The position numbers were made by a program, and so were the translations under genes. This document shows, in pieces, positions 8,550-17,194 of a stretch of DNA of 64,000 bases. The stretch is from Bradyrhizobium cytisi. GTDB taxonomy: Bacteria; Pseudomonadota; Alphaproteobacteria; Rhizobiales; Xanthobacteraceae. The stretch is from contig NZ_VSSR01000008.1 of the NCBI RefSeq assembly GCF_008123515.1, positions 107,487 to 171,486 on the forward strand, in the 5' to 3' direction. Each line of letters starts with the position of its first letter. Position 1 is the stretch's first letter. The notes under the pieces were generated by a model that worked only from the letters and a program-made list of their open reading frames with translations, was not told where the DNA came from and searched no databases.

Positions 8550-9119
8550 AGCTCCAGGCGGATGAACCTGATGTGATCACTCCAAGTCGGCTTTTCTCGG
8601 CGCGGAAGCGGCCTTCGCGCGCATTGCATCTTCTTTGAACTTACGGGCTTTCCGATCACTCGGCATCAATTAGCAGTGCTGGGCGCGACCCAAGTGGCGG
8701 AGAATACGGTTGCGCCAACGCTAATGTTAGCTGGTATGCCGGCTTCTCCTCATCAGATTGCAGCTCTGAAGCCGCGGGCGAACACGCTGAAAATAGCTCT
8801 GGCTTCGGCGGATCTCGAGGGGCCGAGCGGATCGTCGACGGATCGACGCGTTACCACACAAGTTTCGGTGGATTGTCTGCCTTTGTGCCCATCGGCGAAG
8901 TGGCGGCACCCTCCACGAGGTCCGCTCACCGAGGCATGGCGGACCAGATTTGCTCACGTTGAGTTCTTCGCATTTTTGACCCGAAGTGGTCATTGTCCGG
9001 TCCTCGCCGCTTCTTCGATGCCTCTGCCGCACCAACGTGAGGTGTGATATCTTGGCGTACCCTGAGGCTCGGGGTATGTCCGCAGTCTGAGGGTCGTGAA
9101 TTCTAGAGAGGAGGACGCC
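8550..9119. other. Intergenic, no supported gene
   Basis: About 570 bases. Reading frames on both strands are present but lack recognisable protein. The segment at about 8920-9005 (ggtccgctcacc ... gacccgaagtggtc) resembles the degenerate GTCCGC-containing intergenic motifs often seen in Bradyrhizobium and Rhodopseudomonas. Confidence 0.4.
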
Positions 9120-9514
9120 ATGGCATTAACCGTCAAGCTGATGATGGAAGCTGCCAACGCCACTGTGCGCGGATAACGCCGGCGCAGGCAAGCGAGATGA
9201 TCGCCAAGGGCAATACGCTGGTGGTCGACGTACGCGACGCTCCGGAAGTGGAAAAAAGCGGCAAGGTCGCCGGCGCCCTACACGTTTCGCGCGGCATGCT
9301 GGAATTCCGCGCCGATCCCGAGTCGCCCTACCATGATAAGAACTTCGCCAAGGACAAAACCGTTATCCTTTATTGTGCCTCTGGCGGGCGCTCGGCCTTG
9401 AGCGGCAATGTGCTCAAAGAAATGGGCTATGATCAGGTCTACAATCTCGGCGCCTTCAAGGATTGGGCTGAAGGCGGGGGCGCAGTCGACAAGCCTATCG
9501 AGCCTGGCATGTGA
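9120..9514 (+). pseudogene. Rhodanese-domain protein, frameshifted
   Basis: A single-domain rhodanese (sulfurtransferase) gene. A good ribosome-binding site (GAGGAGGA) precedes ATG at 9120, and the frame opens as MALTVKLMMEAANATV but stops at 9174-9176. The rest of the family sequence (ITPAQASEMIAKGNTLVVDVRDA ...) continues in another frame through 9514 and includes the active-site loop CASGGR. One missing base in GTGCGCGGATAACG (GTG-CCG-CGG-ATA expected) explains the break. The ATG at 9197 could still give a 105-residue form lacking the first strand. Confidence 0.75.
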
Positions 9515-9555
9515 GGGCTCAGCAGTTTACGGCGGAGCGACTGGCGAGTCGGCTC

Positions 9556-9576
9556 TTGGCCCGTTTGAGACATACC
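9556..9576 (+). repeat. Dispersed intergenic repeat, copy 2
   Basis: TTGGCCCGTTTGAGACATACC; nearly identical to 10762-10782 (ATGGCCCGTTTGAGACCTGCC). It lies 40 bases after the rhodanese stop. Confidence 0.55.
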
Positions 9577-9738
9577 AACGAGCACCGCGAATGTCTGCTC
9601 TCTGGGACACTTCGGAAGTCCCGTTTCAACGCTGTCAGGGCCGTTGTTGACCCCACACAGACATCGCCAAACCACCTTTAGTCTCCAAAGTGCCTGTTTT
9701 AGCCAGTAAGATGCCTTGATCTAAGCTAGGGACTGGAC

Positions 9739-10743
9739 ATGAGGCGGCGGGCTTTTCTCGGTGTCGTGTGTAGTGCGGTGGCATGGCCGCTCGCTGCGGC
9801 GGCACAGCAGAACATCAATAAGAAACGTCTTGCTATCTCCGTCCCATCGGAGCTGGGTGCGGACTGGCATGAGCGCAGCGGAAACAGATATTCTCGAGCC
9901 TTCTTCGCCGAGCTTCGACGGTTGGGGCAGATCGAGGGACAGAACCTCTCGGTCGACAGTTACGGCCGAGAGCAAAATACATCGGGCTTCGAAGCCCTGG
10001 CGGCGGAAATCGTTCGGAGCAACCCGGATGTCATCCTCGCCACTGGCCCTGGCGTAGTTATCTTCAAAAAACTGACATCGCGGATTCCGATCGTAGTAGT
10101 CACTGCCGACCCCGTTAAAGCAGGGATCGCCGAAAGTCTGGCTCATCCCGGCAGCAATTTCACGGGAGCCAGCGTTGACCCCGGCCCGTCCATTCATGGA
10201 AAACGGATTGCGCTGTTGCGCGAGATGTTTCCGGCGTTATCGAAACTTGGCTGTCTCGCGCTTCGCATTCAAAACAGCGGTCCTTTCACGGGTTCTCCAA
10301 TCGCGGCGGCGGCCGAGGCAGCGGGTCTGCCTATTGCAGTGTCTTTACTGGAAATTGGTTCCAAAGAAACGGACTGGCGGGCGGCGGTCGAGAGCATCTC
10401 CCGGGACGGTGCAAATGCGGTCATGGTCGTCGATTCACCTGAGACCTTTCAAAACCGCACCATGATCGTCAAGTTGCTCGGCGACGCGAACCTCCCGTCG
10501 ATTTCCGGATTTACTGAAGCCGTCGAGGCCGGGGGCTTAATGGCATATTCTTTCGACCTGATCGAACTGTATAAGCGCGTCGCCAACAATATCGACGCAA
10601 TTCTCCGAGGAGCAAAGCCCGGCGATATCCCGATCTACCAAGTGACCAAATTTGAGTTGTCCATCAACCTCAAGACTGCCAAGCAGCTGGGCCTTTCCGT
10701 ACCTCCAGCACTTCTCGCGAGCGCCGACAAAGTAATTGAGTAA
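9739..10743 (+). CDS. ABC transporter substrate-binding protein (PF04392 type)
   Basis: A 334-residue periplasmic binding protein of the ABC_sub_bind family, which is heavily amplified in Bradyrhizobium. It has a Tat-like/Sec signal (MRRRAFLGVVCSAVAWPLAAAAQQ), then the family landmarks FFAELRRLGQIEGQNL, RSNPDVILATGP, IPIVVVTADPV, LAHPGSNFTG and the C-terminal LNLKTAKQLGLSVPPALLA-type ending (here SINLKTAKQLGLSVPP). No permease or ATPase gene is adjacent, which is usual for this family. The ligand is unknown. Confidence 0.88.
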   Translation: MRRRAFLGVVCSAVAWPLAAAAQQNINKKRLAISVPSELGADWHERSGNRYSRAFFAELRRLGQIEGQNLSVDSYGREQNTSGFEALAAEIVRSNPDVILATGPGVVIFKKLTSRIPIVVVTADPVKAGIAESLAHPGSNFTGASVDPGPSIHGKRIALLREMFPALSKLGCLALRIQNSGPFTGSPIAAAAEAAGLPIAVSLLEIGSKETDWRAAVESISRDGANAVMVVDSPETFQNRTMIVKLLGDANLPSISGFTEAVEAGGLMAYSFDLIELYKRVANNIDAILRGAKPGDIPIYQVTKFELSINLKTAKQLGLSVPPALLASADKVIE

Positions 10744-10761
10744 ACAAGCAAAGGTCCGGTT

Positions 10762-10782
10762 ATGGCCCGTTTGAGACCTGCC
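10762..10782 (+). repeat. Dispersed intergenic repeat, copy 3
   Basis: ATGGCCCGTTTGAGACCTGCC, shared with 9556-9576 and, more loosely, 5701-5722. It lies 18 bases after the binding-protein stop codon. Confidence 0.55.
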
Positions 10783-10944
10783 CATCGGTTTGGTGATCGT
10801 CCGCTTCTCCGGAGGCGACCGGAAGCGCCGGTTACGCTGTCAAAACGACGAGAATGACCCAACTCGGACGTTGAACTTGTCTCCGATTTAACTGCGCAGT
10901 TGGGAAATACCGCACCGGTGCGTTTGCGCCGGCGCGGTACAAGT

Positions 10945-12390
10945 TTAGCTCGCTTTTTGCACCGCCGGGGGCTTCCACGAGCCGTTCAGGATCGAAGGCG
11001 ACTCATCCTTCGGCCAGTACATCCTCAGCATCGGAATGAACTCGCCCTTCGGAGCCGGAAGCCAGTTCGCCTCCTTGTCCTTACCCGGCGATTCATCCTG
11101 GAGGTAAAGCGTCAGCGAACCATCGGCACTGAACTTTGGATTGTCGCGCAGGCTGACGGTAAATTTGTTCAGCGGGTTGGGAACGAACCACCAGCCCTGG
11201 TCGATCATGTACATGGTGATCGACCAGAAGCCGTTGACCGGCGGCGTCGCGTCCTTGGCGAAGGTCAAGGTGTACTTGTTTGCGCCCGTCAGCTTCTGTC
11301 CCGTCGAATCGGTCTCCGTGTAGGGATAGACCGCATCCCGCTGCTGGTTGGCGGGCCAACCGAATGCCGCCACCACAGCGCGCATCATGTAGCTGTCGGG
11401 GCCGTAGGTACCTAGTCCCTTTGTCACCACCCAGCCGTCGATGATCCCGCCCAAGGCTGCCTTGTTGTCTTCAATCTTCTTCAGGGCTGATTGCGGAATG
11501 TCCTTCAATGCAGCCTGCACAGCGGGATCGAGTTTGCTCATCTCAAACGGCTTGCCGGGTACGATACCGATCTTCGCCATGCTCGCGAGGATGGGGCCAT
11601 CTCCCGCTGCTGGCGGTGCATCCCCACCCATTAGCTTCGCCAAGAGATTGAAATATCCCTCCGTTCCCATAGCTATGATGACCGGTTGCGGCTTATCGGT
11701 CATGCTGAAGCCGGGATTCGGATTCACCGGCGGCGCGACAGGTGTATACGACTTGCCCCATGAGGAAAGCGGCGTGATCTTGTACTGTGCCTGCAACTCG
11801 TTAACTGCCTTGTAATCCTGTTCGGTGCCATCGGCATAAGTTCGGCCCAGAATGACCATGTAGCGCGTCGCCATGGGGAACTGCTTCATGCCTGCCGGTA
11901 CCTCGCCCTTCCAGCCAGGGCCGGTGAACAGGTAGTTGGCGGCCTTGCCGTCAGCCGTGCGTCTGCTCGGCGATGACTCGGAGTCCGACATCCAAAGGTC
12001 GGTCACCTCGAACAAATAGAAACGATTGCCCATATCTGGGTGACTGAACACCTGCGGTTCAGTGAGGTCGAGCCAACCCAGAGAATAAAGTGTGTCCGCA
12101 TTTGGCGCCGAAACGCCACGATAATCCGCCGGCGGATACCGCGGAATGTTGATGAACTGTCCGGTCGGCGCCGTAAGCCCTTCAACCTTTGGCACATTGC
12201 TCATCTGAACCCGGGTGACTTCGGTCGTGATGAGCGAATAGCCGTAGATATAGGCGTCCTCAGCGATTTGCTGCGCTTCCTCAGGAGTGACTGCTTGTGC
12301 GTTTGCAGGCAGGGGCATTCCGTTGAGGATTGTGAATGCCAAGCTGGCCGCAGCCGCGCCGTTTACGAATGATCGTCGGGTCGATTTCAT
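10945..12390 (-). CDS. DUF1254/DUF1214 exported protein
   Basis: A 481-residue protein with an N-terminal DUF1254 region (YIYGYSLITTEVTRVQM ... PNADTLYSLGWLDL) and a C-terminal DUF1214 region (GFWSITMYMIDQGWWFVPNPLNKFTV), the usual pairing for this family. A twin-arginine signal (STRRSFVNG) followed by a hydrophobic stretch and ANAQA cleavage site directs it to the periplasm. The ATG at 12390 was chosen because GGAG lies eight bases upstream and the Tat motif starts at once. Biochemical role unknown. Confidence 0.88.
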   Translation of the reverse strand: MKSTRRSFVNGAAAASLAFTILNGMPLPANAQAVTPEEAQQIAEDAYIYGYSLITTEVTRVQMSNVPKVEGLTAPTGQFINIPRYPPADYRGVSAPNADTLYSLGWLDLTEPQVFSHPDMGNRFYLFEVTDLWMSDSESSPSRRTADGKAANYLFTGPGWKGEVPAGMKQFPMATRYMVILGRTYADGTEQDYKAVNELQAQYKITPLSSWGKSYTPVAPPVNPNPGFSMTDKPQPVIIAMGTEGYFNLLAKLMGGDAPPAAGDGPILASMAKIGIVPGKPFEMSKLDPAVQAALKDIPQSALKKIEDNKAALGGIIDGWVVTKGLGTYGPDSYMMRAVVAAFGWPANQQRDAVYPYTETDSTGQKLTGANKYTLTFAKDATPPVNGFWSITMYMIDQGWWFVPNPLNKFTVSLRDNPKFSADGSLTLYLQDESPGKDKEANWLPAPKGEFIPMLRMYWPKDESPSILNGSWKPPAVQKAS

Positions 12391-12414
12391 GGCGAACTCC
12401 GCACTTTGGTTCAA

Positions 12415-12745
12415 AGGGGAGACAAGCGCTCGTCGAACCTAAGGAAAATTCAGCGGCTCAACACGACGCCTAGTTGACCTTAATCTTTGAAGCATACCAT
12501 TAATTGCACTCTAAAGCCAAGCGTGCCATGACCGCTGTTGGCCCAGGCGAAGTCGCCCAGAGGCTCGCCGTGGTCCGCTGTCACTAGTGAAGCGGACTCA
12601 CCTGCTATGATCCTTCGACCGCCGCTGGTGGACCTTCTCGGACATCAGCGCACTGCTCTGCGTCACTTGGGGCCAGGTCCGCGCCCTATCGCCAAGGCAA
12701 GGACTGAAATAGTCTTGGTCGTGCGCGAGTTGGAGCGGAACAGCC
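12415..12745. other. Chromosome/prophage border region
   Basis: About 330 bases without a supported gene between the last clear chromosomal gene and the first phage-like gene. The left attachment site should lie here or just to the right, but no tRNA or obvious direct repeat can be matched because the right end of the element is outside the window. Confidence 0.35.
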
Positions 12746-13357
12746 ATGGCGCTCAAATTGCCAAGGGGTGCAGAGCGTGAATATCTCGCAATCTATGGCA
12801 TCGTCGCGGTCTATGTCGGCGCGCTGCCAAGCGACGAAAGCGTCGTCGGCTTCTCGCGCGATCTGCTGCACAGCCTGCTCACGCTGCGGCGACAATGGCG
12901 CGGGCTGCGCATCAGCTGCGCATACTGGGCCAGGGATCGCAGCGAGGCCCGCCTGATTGCCACCGAGGTCAACGCCAGACTGTTGCGGCATCCCGAGCGG
13001 CGCGTGCTGCTGGCCGACGCCAAGACCGCGCAGCGCCAGATCGAGAACACCGCCGCGCACATGGGCATCCCGCTCACGGACCACCAGACGGTGCTGATGC
13101 GCACGCGCAGCGCGGTCGCTTTCATCGAGGAAAGGATCGCCCAGGCGCAGGCTGCCGGCGAACTGCACGAGTTCAACCGCAGCTTTCGCGCGTGGCGGCT
13201 CGAAGCCAAGCAGCTCGGTCGCGGGATGAGCTACAGCGAGGCCCGAGCCCGCCTTCGCAAAAATTTATTTCGACAGATATTGACCAGCGAGGTCCAGATC
13301 GGCTCAGAACGGATCTTCCCCCCGTTGCCGGGAATTGATTTCTCGGTTCCGGGGTGA
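12746..13357 (+). CDS. Hypothetical protein at prophage left end, 203 aa
   Basis: A 203-residue, Arg-rich, mostly helical protein (ARLIATEVNARLLRHPERR, ADAKTAQRQIENTAAHMG, SAVAFIEERIAQAQAAGELHEFNRSFRAWR). GGAG precedes the ATG. It is followed by a strong terminator at 13431-13464, so it is a separate transcription unit from the lysis genes. I do not recognise the family; its composition is like other genes of the phage and unlike the preceding chromosome. Confidence 0.55.
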   Translation: MALKLPRGAEREYLAIYGIVAVYVGALPSDESVVGFSRDLLHSLLTLRRQWRGLRISCAYWARDRSEARLIATEVNARLLRHPERRVLLADAKTAQRQIENTAAHMGIPLTDHQTVLMRTRSAVAFIEERIAQAQAAGELHEFNRSFRAWRLEAKQLGRGMSYSEARARLRKNLFRQILTSEVQIGSERIFPPLPGIDFSVPG

Positions 13358-13430
13358 TCTCTTCACGCGCGCTGGCGCGGCCACAGTTGTGACTGTTCAG
13401 CACCCCACTACACCGCAATGGAAAGTCTTC

Positions 13431-13464
13431 AACCGGCCCTCGCCCCCATCGAGGCCGGTTTTTT
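13431..13464 (+). terminator. Rho-independent terminator
   Basis: AACCGGCC at 13431-13438 pairs with GGCCGGTT at 13453-13460, followed by TTTTTT overlapping its end. It closes the transcript of the 203-residue gene. Confidence 0.85.
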
Positions 13465-13479
13465 CGTGGAGCCCGAGCG

Positions 13480-14130
13480 ATGAGCTACGACCGCGTCGTG
13501 ATCTCGTCAGGCCATGGCAAATACGTCCGCGGTGCCTCTGGCGTGCTTGATGAAGTCGATGAGGCCGGCCGCGCGGTCGAGCAAGTGGCCGATGAGTTGC
13601 GCCAGCGCGATGCCGAGGTCACCACCTACCACGACGATGTCAGCCAGAGCCAAAGCGAGAACCTGAATCGCATCGTGGACTTTCACAATTCCAAGCAGCG
13701 CGATCTCGATGTCTCGGTGCACTTCAACGCCTATGTCGAGACCGACAAGCCGATGGGCACCGAGGTGCTGTTCGTGACGCAGAGCGCGCTTGCGGGCGAA
13801 ATGTCGAGCGCTATCGCCGAGGCTGGCGATCTAATCGACCGAGGCGCGAAGAAACGCACCGATCTGTTCTTCCTCAACAACACCGAGATGCCCTCGATCC
13901 TGATCGAGACCTGCTTTGTCGATAGCGAAGCCGACGCTGCCACCTATCAGGCGCAGTTCAGCTCGATCTGTGACGCCATCGCCAGCGTGCTCGGCGGATC
14001 GCAAGAGGTTGTCGAGCCGCCGCCTGGACAGACCGAGCCGCCACCCGACAAGGCACCGCCAACGCTTCGGCTTGATGTCGAAGTGACCGGCGAGATCGCG
14101 ATCATCATCAACGGCGTTCCGGTCACGTAG
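13480..14130 (+). CDS. N-acetylmuramoyl-L-alanine amidase (endolysin)
   Basis: A 216-residue zinc amidase of the Amidase_3 type that cuts the amide between MurNAc and L-Ala to release phage at lysis. Visible active-site elements are SSGHGK (His12), an early acidic residue near 25-28, SVHFNA (His81) and LIETCFVD (Glu143). The C-terminal 65 residues are a Pro-rich linker and a short beta-rich tail that may bind the wall. There is no signal peptide, so export would need the adjacent small membrane proteins. It sits upstream of the packaging genes and not downstream of the tail. Confidence 0.85.
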   Translation: MSYDRVVISSGHGKYVRGASGVLDEVDEAGRAVEQVADELRQRDAEVTTYHDDVSQSQSENLNRIVDFHNSKQRDLDVSVHFNAYVETDKPMGTEVLFVTQSALAGEMSSAIAEAGDLIDRGAKKRTDLFFLNNTEMPSILIETCFVDSEADAATYQAQFSSICDAIASVLGGSQEVVEPPPGQTEPPPDKAPPTLRLDVEVTGEIAIIINGVPVT

Positions 14131-14137
14131 GCCAGCA

Positions 14138-14323
14138 ATGACCAGTGGAGAGCTTGCGCGGCAGGTGGTCGAGCAGCTCAAGGGCACGCCCTTCGTCCTC
14201 GCTCTGCTGGTGATCAACGTCATCGTGCTCGCAGGCTTTGCCTACACGCTGCACCAAGTCAGCAATGCAATGGAGCGACGCGAAACCATCTTGCAAAGCT
14301 GCATCGAGAGGAGCCGGTCATGA
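14138..14323 (+). CDS. Small membrane protein, lysis cassette, 61 aa
   Basis: A 61-residue protein with one strong transmembrane helix at about residues 19-40 and a charged C-terminal tail containing a Cys. It starts seven bases after the amidase stop and overlaps the next gene by four bases (ATGA), so the three form one operon. By position it is a candidate holin, spanin component or antiholin, but the sequence alone does not decide this. Confidence 0.65.
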   Translation: MTSGELARQVVEQLKGTPFVLALLVINVIVLAGFAYTLHQVSNAMERRETILQSCIERSRS

Positions 14324-14538
14324 TCGCAGGTTTGATCTATCTGGTTGTCTGCATCATCGTCGTCGGCCTGATCCTCTGGCTGCTGAGCTATCTGGTCGAT
14401 GTCGTGCCGCTGCAGGAGCCTTTCCGCCGCGTGGCCAAGGTCGCGATTCTGGTGATCGGCGTGCTGATCATCATCTTGCTGCTGCTCAACTTCGTCGGCG
14501 TGCTCGACGGCGGGCCGCCCCGGCTGGGAAGGCCATAG
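14320..14538 (+). CDS. Small two-helix membrane protein (Thivi_2564-like), 72 aa
   Basis: A 72-residue protein with two transmembrane helices (about 4-25 and 40-60) separated by DVVPLQEPFRRVAK. It resembles the small Thivi_2564-type membrane proteins found in phages and proteobacteria. Overlap with the preceding gene and nearness to the amidase make it the best holin candidate here. The short Pro/Arg tail is cytoplasmic or periplasmic depending on topology. Confidence 0.65.
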   Translation: MIAGLIYLVVCIIVVGLILWLLSYLVDVVPLQEPFRRVAKVAILVIGVLIIILLLLNFVGVLDGGPPRLGRP

Positions 14539-14566
14539 GCGACAGCCAAGTCGCACCGCTGGGTAC

Positions 14567-14582
14567 TGTCCTAAGTAGGACA
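14567..14582. promoter_or_regulatory. Near-palindromic TGTCCTA/TAGGACA site
   Basis: TGTCCTAAGTAGGACA, a 16-base near-perfect palindrome. A related half-site TAGGATA starts at 14597, 21 bases from the right half-site of this palindrome. The same motif recurs at 15017, 15039 and 62364-62401. It is a candidate operator for a phage regulator. Confidence 0.45.
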
Positions 14583-14800
14583 CCATTTCGGGAAATTAGG
14601 ATACCCAAGTTCCGGTACGGGAACACCGGAGTTGCCCGGACTCCACATTCGCGCCGCTCTCAGTTGAATTACGCAGGCCGGGGCTGGCATTTCATCCCGA
14701 ACAAGATTTCAACCGGCAAGGGGCTACCGCGAGGTGGCCCCTTTCGATTCCGACACTCGCGGAGGGGAATTAAGACAGTGAACTTTGTCCGCGAGCGGCC

Positions 14801-14950
14801 TTACTCCTCGTGAAGACGGTCCCATTTATCGGTCTTCTTAGGCGTCGGGATCAAATCTTCAACTCGCTTCAGCCCAGCGGCTTTAAAGAGAACGAGAGTG
14901 ATGACGATCATCATCAACACGGTCCCGGCCAGTACCAGCAGCGTCAACAT
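14801..14950 (-). CDS. Small membrane protein, 49 aa
   Basis: A 49-residue minus-strand protein with one N-terminal transmembrane helix (LTLLVLAGTVLMMIVITLVLF) and a charged tail ending TDKWDRLHEE. GGAGA lies six bases upstream of the ATG, and the hydrophobic-then-charged layout is typical of a real short membrane protein. It opposes all the neighbouring phage genes, so it may be a lysogenic-conversion or exclusion-type gene expressed from the prophage; this is inference. Confidence 0.6.
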   Translation of the reverse strand: MLTLLVLAGTVLMMIVITLVLFKAAGLKRVEDLIPTPKKTDKWDRLHEE

Positions 14951-15644
14951 GGGATGTCTCCATGTCCGCCCCGCGAATAAACACCGTCGGTCAGGTTGCC
15001 GTTCCCAAAAGCAAAATAGGACAGTCGCGAATTCAACTTAGGACACCTCGGGGTCAAATACGGACAGCACCCACCGCTGCCGCCCTATCCACCGCCGCCA
15101 CCATCGATCTGCACGGGCTGCTGATGAGGGCCAAAGCGGAACACTCGCCGTCAAGCCATTGGAAACGCCACCGAATTAGGGTGGCATTTCCTTCTCTTGC
15201 GGATGAACTTGGTACAAAAGGAGCTCACATGGGGCCGTTTTGAGCCGGTTCTGACCTTGCGATAGTCCGAAATTGACCAAGCAGACGCATGGGTCGGGCC
15301 TCCGAGGCCCCCTAACCCACTGATGACATGGAGGAATATCCTTCTACGGGGCGGGGGGCTACCTGCGAACTGTTGGCGCGAAGCATCCGAGCGCTGGCGG
15401 CGCTCCAAAATTAGCGGCTGCAAATTGGAAAAATGGTTAGAGACGAAAGTTCTCGACCGTTAAAATCCAGCAATTTCAAAAGCTTCACCCGAATTGCCCG
15501 CTTCGGCCCGAACAGCTAGCCGGGACCCGCTCCACTAACTTGTACATCAGAACGGCCCTATTTTCCGCATCAAGATACCGCGTAGAACTTCCTTCTCAAC
15601 GCCAAAAGCGCTGCATTTTCAGGGGCTTGACCACAGGAGCCGAA
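14951..15644. other. Non-coding region before packaging genes, with TAGGACA motifs
   Basis: About 690 bases without a supported gene upstream of the ParB-like start. It contains TAGGACA at 15017-15023 and again at 15039-15045, 22 bases apart, matching motifs at 14567 and 62364-62401. A promoter for the long rightward head-tail transcript should lie here, but no convincing -35/-10 pair stands out. Confidence 0.45.
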
Positions 15645-16343
15645 ATGGCGCTCGCGCACAAAAGGCCTGTTTTCCCCAACGAAAACAGCTCATTCGCGGA
15701 GTCCGAAATCGCCAAATACTGGCCTGCCGATGCCGTCGAGCGCCGCCCCCTTGCGGAGCTGATCCCGAGCGCACGCAACGCTCGCCAGCATTCCGACGAG
15801 CAGATCGAGGAGATCGCGGCCTCGATGGCCGAGTTCGGCTGGACCATGCCGGTCCTGATAGACGAGGAAGGGTCTGTCATAGCTGGGCACGGGAGGTTGC
15901 TGGCTGCGGCGCTGTTAGGCTTCGATCAGGCGCCGACGATGGTAGCTCGCGGCTGGTCGGACGCGCAGAAGCGGGCCTATCTGATCGCCGATAACAAGCT
16001 CACCATGAACGCGAGCTGGGATGAGGCGCTGCTGCGCGTCGAGCTGGGCGATCTGGCGCAGTTGGGCATGGCCGATCTGACCGGCTTCAGCGAGACCGAG
16101 CTGCGCGAGTTCGGCATCGGCGTCGAAGGCCTCGGCGGCATGCCGGTGCTTGCGGATGGCGAGCGCTCGCCCTTTCAGCAGATGACCTTCATCCTGCATT
16201 CGGCGCAGGCCGACACTGTATCGACGGCGATTGAGCGCGCATCGGCGGCGCTCGGGCCGCCTGCGGAGGATGCAGAGAACAAAAACCAGAACGGCAATGC
16301 GCTCGCAGAAATTTGCCGCTGCTACCTGGGCGCTCTCCATTGA
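15645..16343 (+). CDS. ParB-like nuclease-domain phage protein
   Basis: A 232-residue protein with a ParB/sulfiredoxin-type domain over about residues 30-130: RPLAELIPSARNARQHSDEQIEEIAASM, then the signature SVIAGHGRLLAAALLG and AYLIADNKLT. Such proteins are common just before terminase genes in phages and may bind or nick DNA or help methylase recruitment. The ATG at 15645 was chosen because AGGAGCC precedes it; the longer frame adds 35 implausible residues. It overlaps the Mom gene start. Confidence 0.82.
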   Translation: MALAHKRPVFPNENSSFAESEIAKYWPADAVERRPLAELIPSARNARQHSDEQIEEIAASMAEFGWTMPVLIDEEGSVIAGHGRLLAAALLGFDQAPTMVARGWSDAQKRAYLIADNKLTMNASWDEALLRVELGDLAQLGMADLTGFSETELREFGIGVEGLGGMPVLADGERSPFQQMTFILHSAQADTVSTAIERASAALGPPAEDAENKNQNGNALAEICRCYLGALH

Positions 16344-17194
16344 CCAGCGCGAAAGAGATCGAGGTCCGCCCCATCGCCAAGCGCGATGCAGATGCGCTGA
16401 TCAAGCGCGTGCATTACAGCGGCAAGGTGGTCCGCAATTCGACGCTATCGCTCGGCGTCTTTCTGCGCGGCCAGCTCGAAGGCGCAATGCAATTCGGCCC
16501 GAGCCTGCAGAAGTCGAACATCGTCGGGCTGGTGCGCGAGACCGGATGGAACGGTTTCCTCGAATTGAACCGGCTGGCCTTCACCGACATCCTGCCGCGC
16601 AATTCGGAGAGCCGCGCGCTCGGCATCGCGCTGCGCATGATCCGCAAGCACTACCCGCATATCGAGTGGATCGTGAGCTTCGCCGATGCCTGCCAATGCG
16701 GCGACGGCACGATCTATCGCGCGGCGGGCTTTATCCTGACCGCGATCAAGGTCAACAAGGACCTGCACATCGCCGAGGACGGCAGCGTCGTCCACAAGAT
16801 GAGCCAGATCACGGGCAAGGACCGGCTGAAGCATTTCGCGGCAACGGGCGGCAGATGGCGCGGCACCGGCAAGACGCTCGAAGGCTACACGCTGCGCTAC
16901 ATCTACTTTCTGAACCCTGCCGCGCGCTCTCGGCTTGTCGGCGAAGAGCTGCCCTTCAGCGCGATCCAGTCGAAGGGCGCGGCCATGTATCGCGGCGTGC
17001 GTGGGAAGCAGGCGATGGCTGGGTACCACCCAGTACAGCGACGGAGCAGCACCGATCCCCACGCTCCGGCGACCGAAGAGAGGACTGACGATGAAACCCG
17101 GAAAGCGTCCGTTGCCGACGCATCTGAAATTGCTTCGCGGGAATCCAGGCCAGCGCCGGCTGCCAGACGAGCCGCAGCCCGAGCAGCTTCCTGA
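16340..17194 (+). CDS. mom: Mom-family DNA modification protein
   Basis: Homologue of phage Mu Mom, a GNAT-fold protein that converts adenines to the methylcarbamoyl form and protects phage DNA from many restriction enzymes. Family landmarks are VHYSGKVVRNSTLSLGVFLRG, GAMQFGPSLQKSNIVGLV, WNGFLELNRLAF, PRNSESRALGIALRMIRK, WIVSFADACQCGDGTIYRAAGF and ITGKDRLKHF. Only TTG codons are available at the start (16340 or 16313), with no clear ribosome-binding site, so translation may be coupled to the preceding gene. The last ~35 codons run into the small-terminase gene in another frame. Mu com is not recognised next to it. Confidence 0.85.
   Translation: MTSAKEIEVRPIAKRDADALIKRVHYSGKVVRNSTLSLGVFLRGQLEGAMQFGPSLQKSNIVGLVRETGWNGFLELNRLAFTDILPRNSESRALGIALRMIRKHYPHIEWIVSFADACQCGDGTIYRAAGFILTAIKVNKDLHIAEDGSVVHKMSQITGKDRLKHFAATGGRWRGTGKTLEGYTLRYIYFLNPAARSRLVGEELPFSAIQSKGAAMYRGVRGKQAMAGYHPVQRRSSTDPHAPATEERTDDETRKASVADASEIASRESRPAPAARRAAARAAS

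Noticed and set aside
8727..9035. Minus-strand 102-residue frame in the intergenic region
   Set aside because: Low-complexity Arg/Ser content, overlaps the GTCCGC-type intergenic motif, no plausible start context.
12415..12745. tRNA gene as integration target at the prophage left end
   Set aside because: No cloverleaf-compatible sequence was found by eye; the attachment site cannot be fixed without the right end.
16231..17088. Plus-strand 285-residue frame overlapping mom
   Set aside because: Arg/His-rich out-of-frame product; the Mom frame has clear family signatures.
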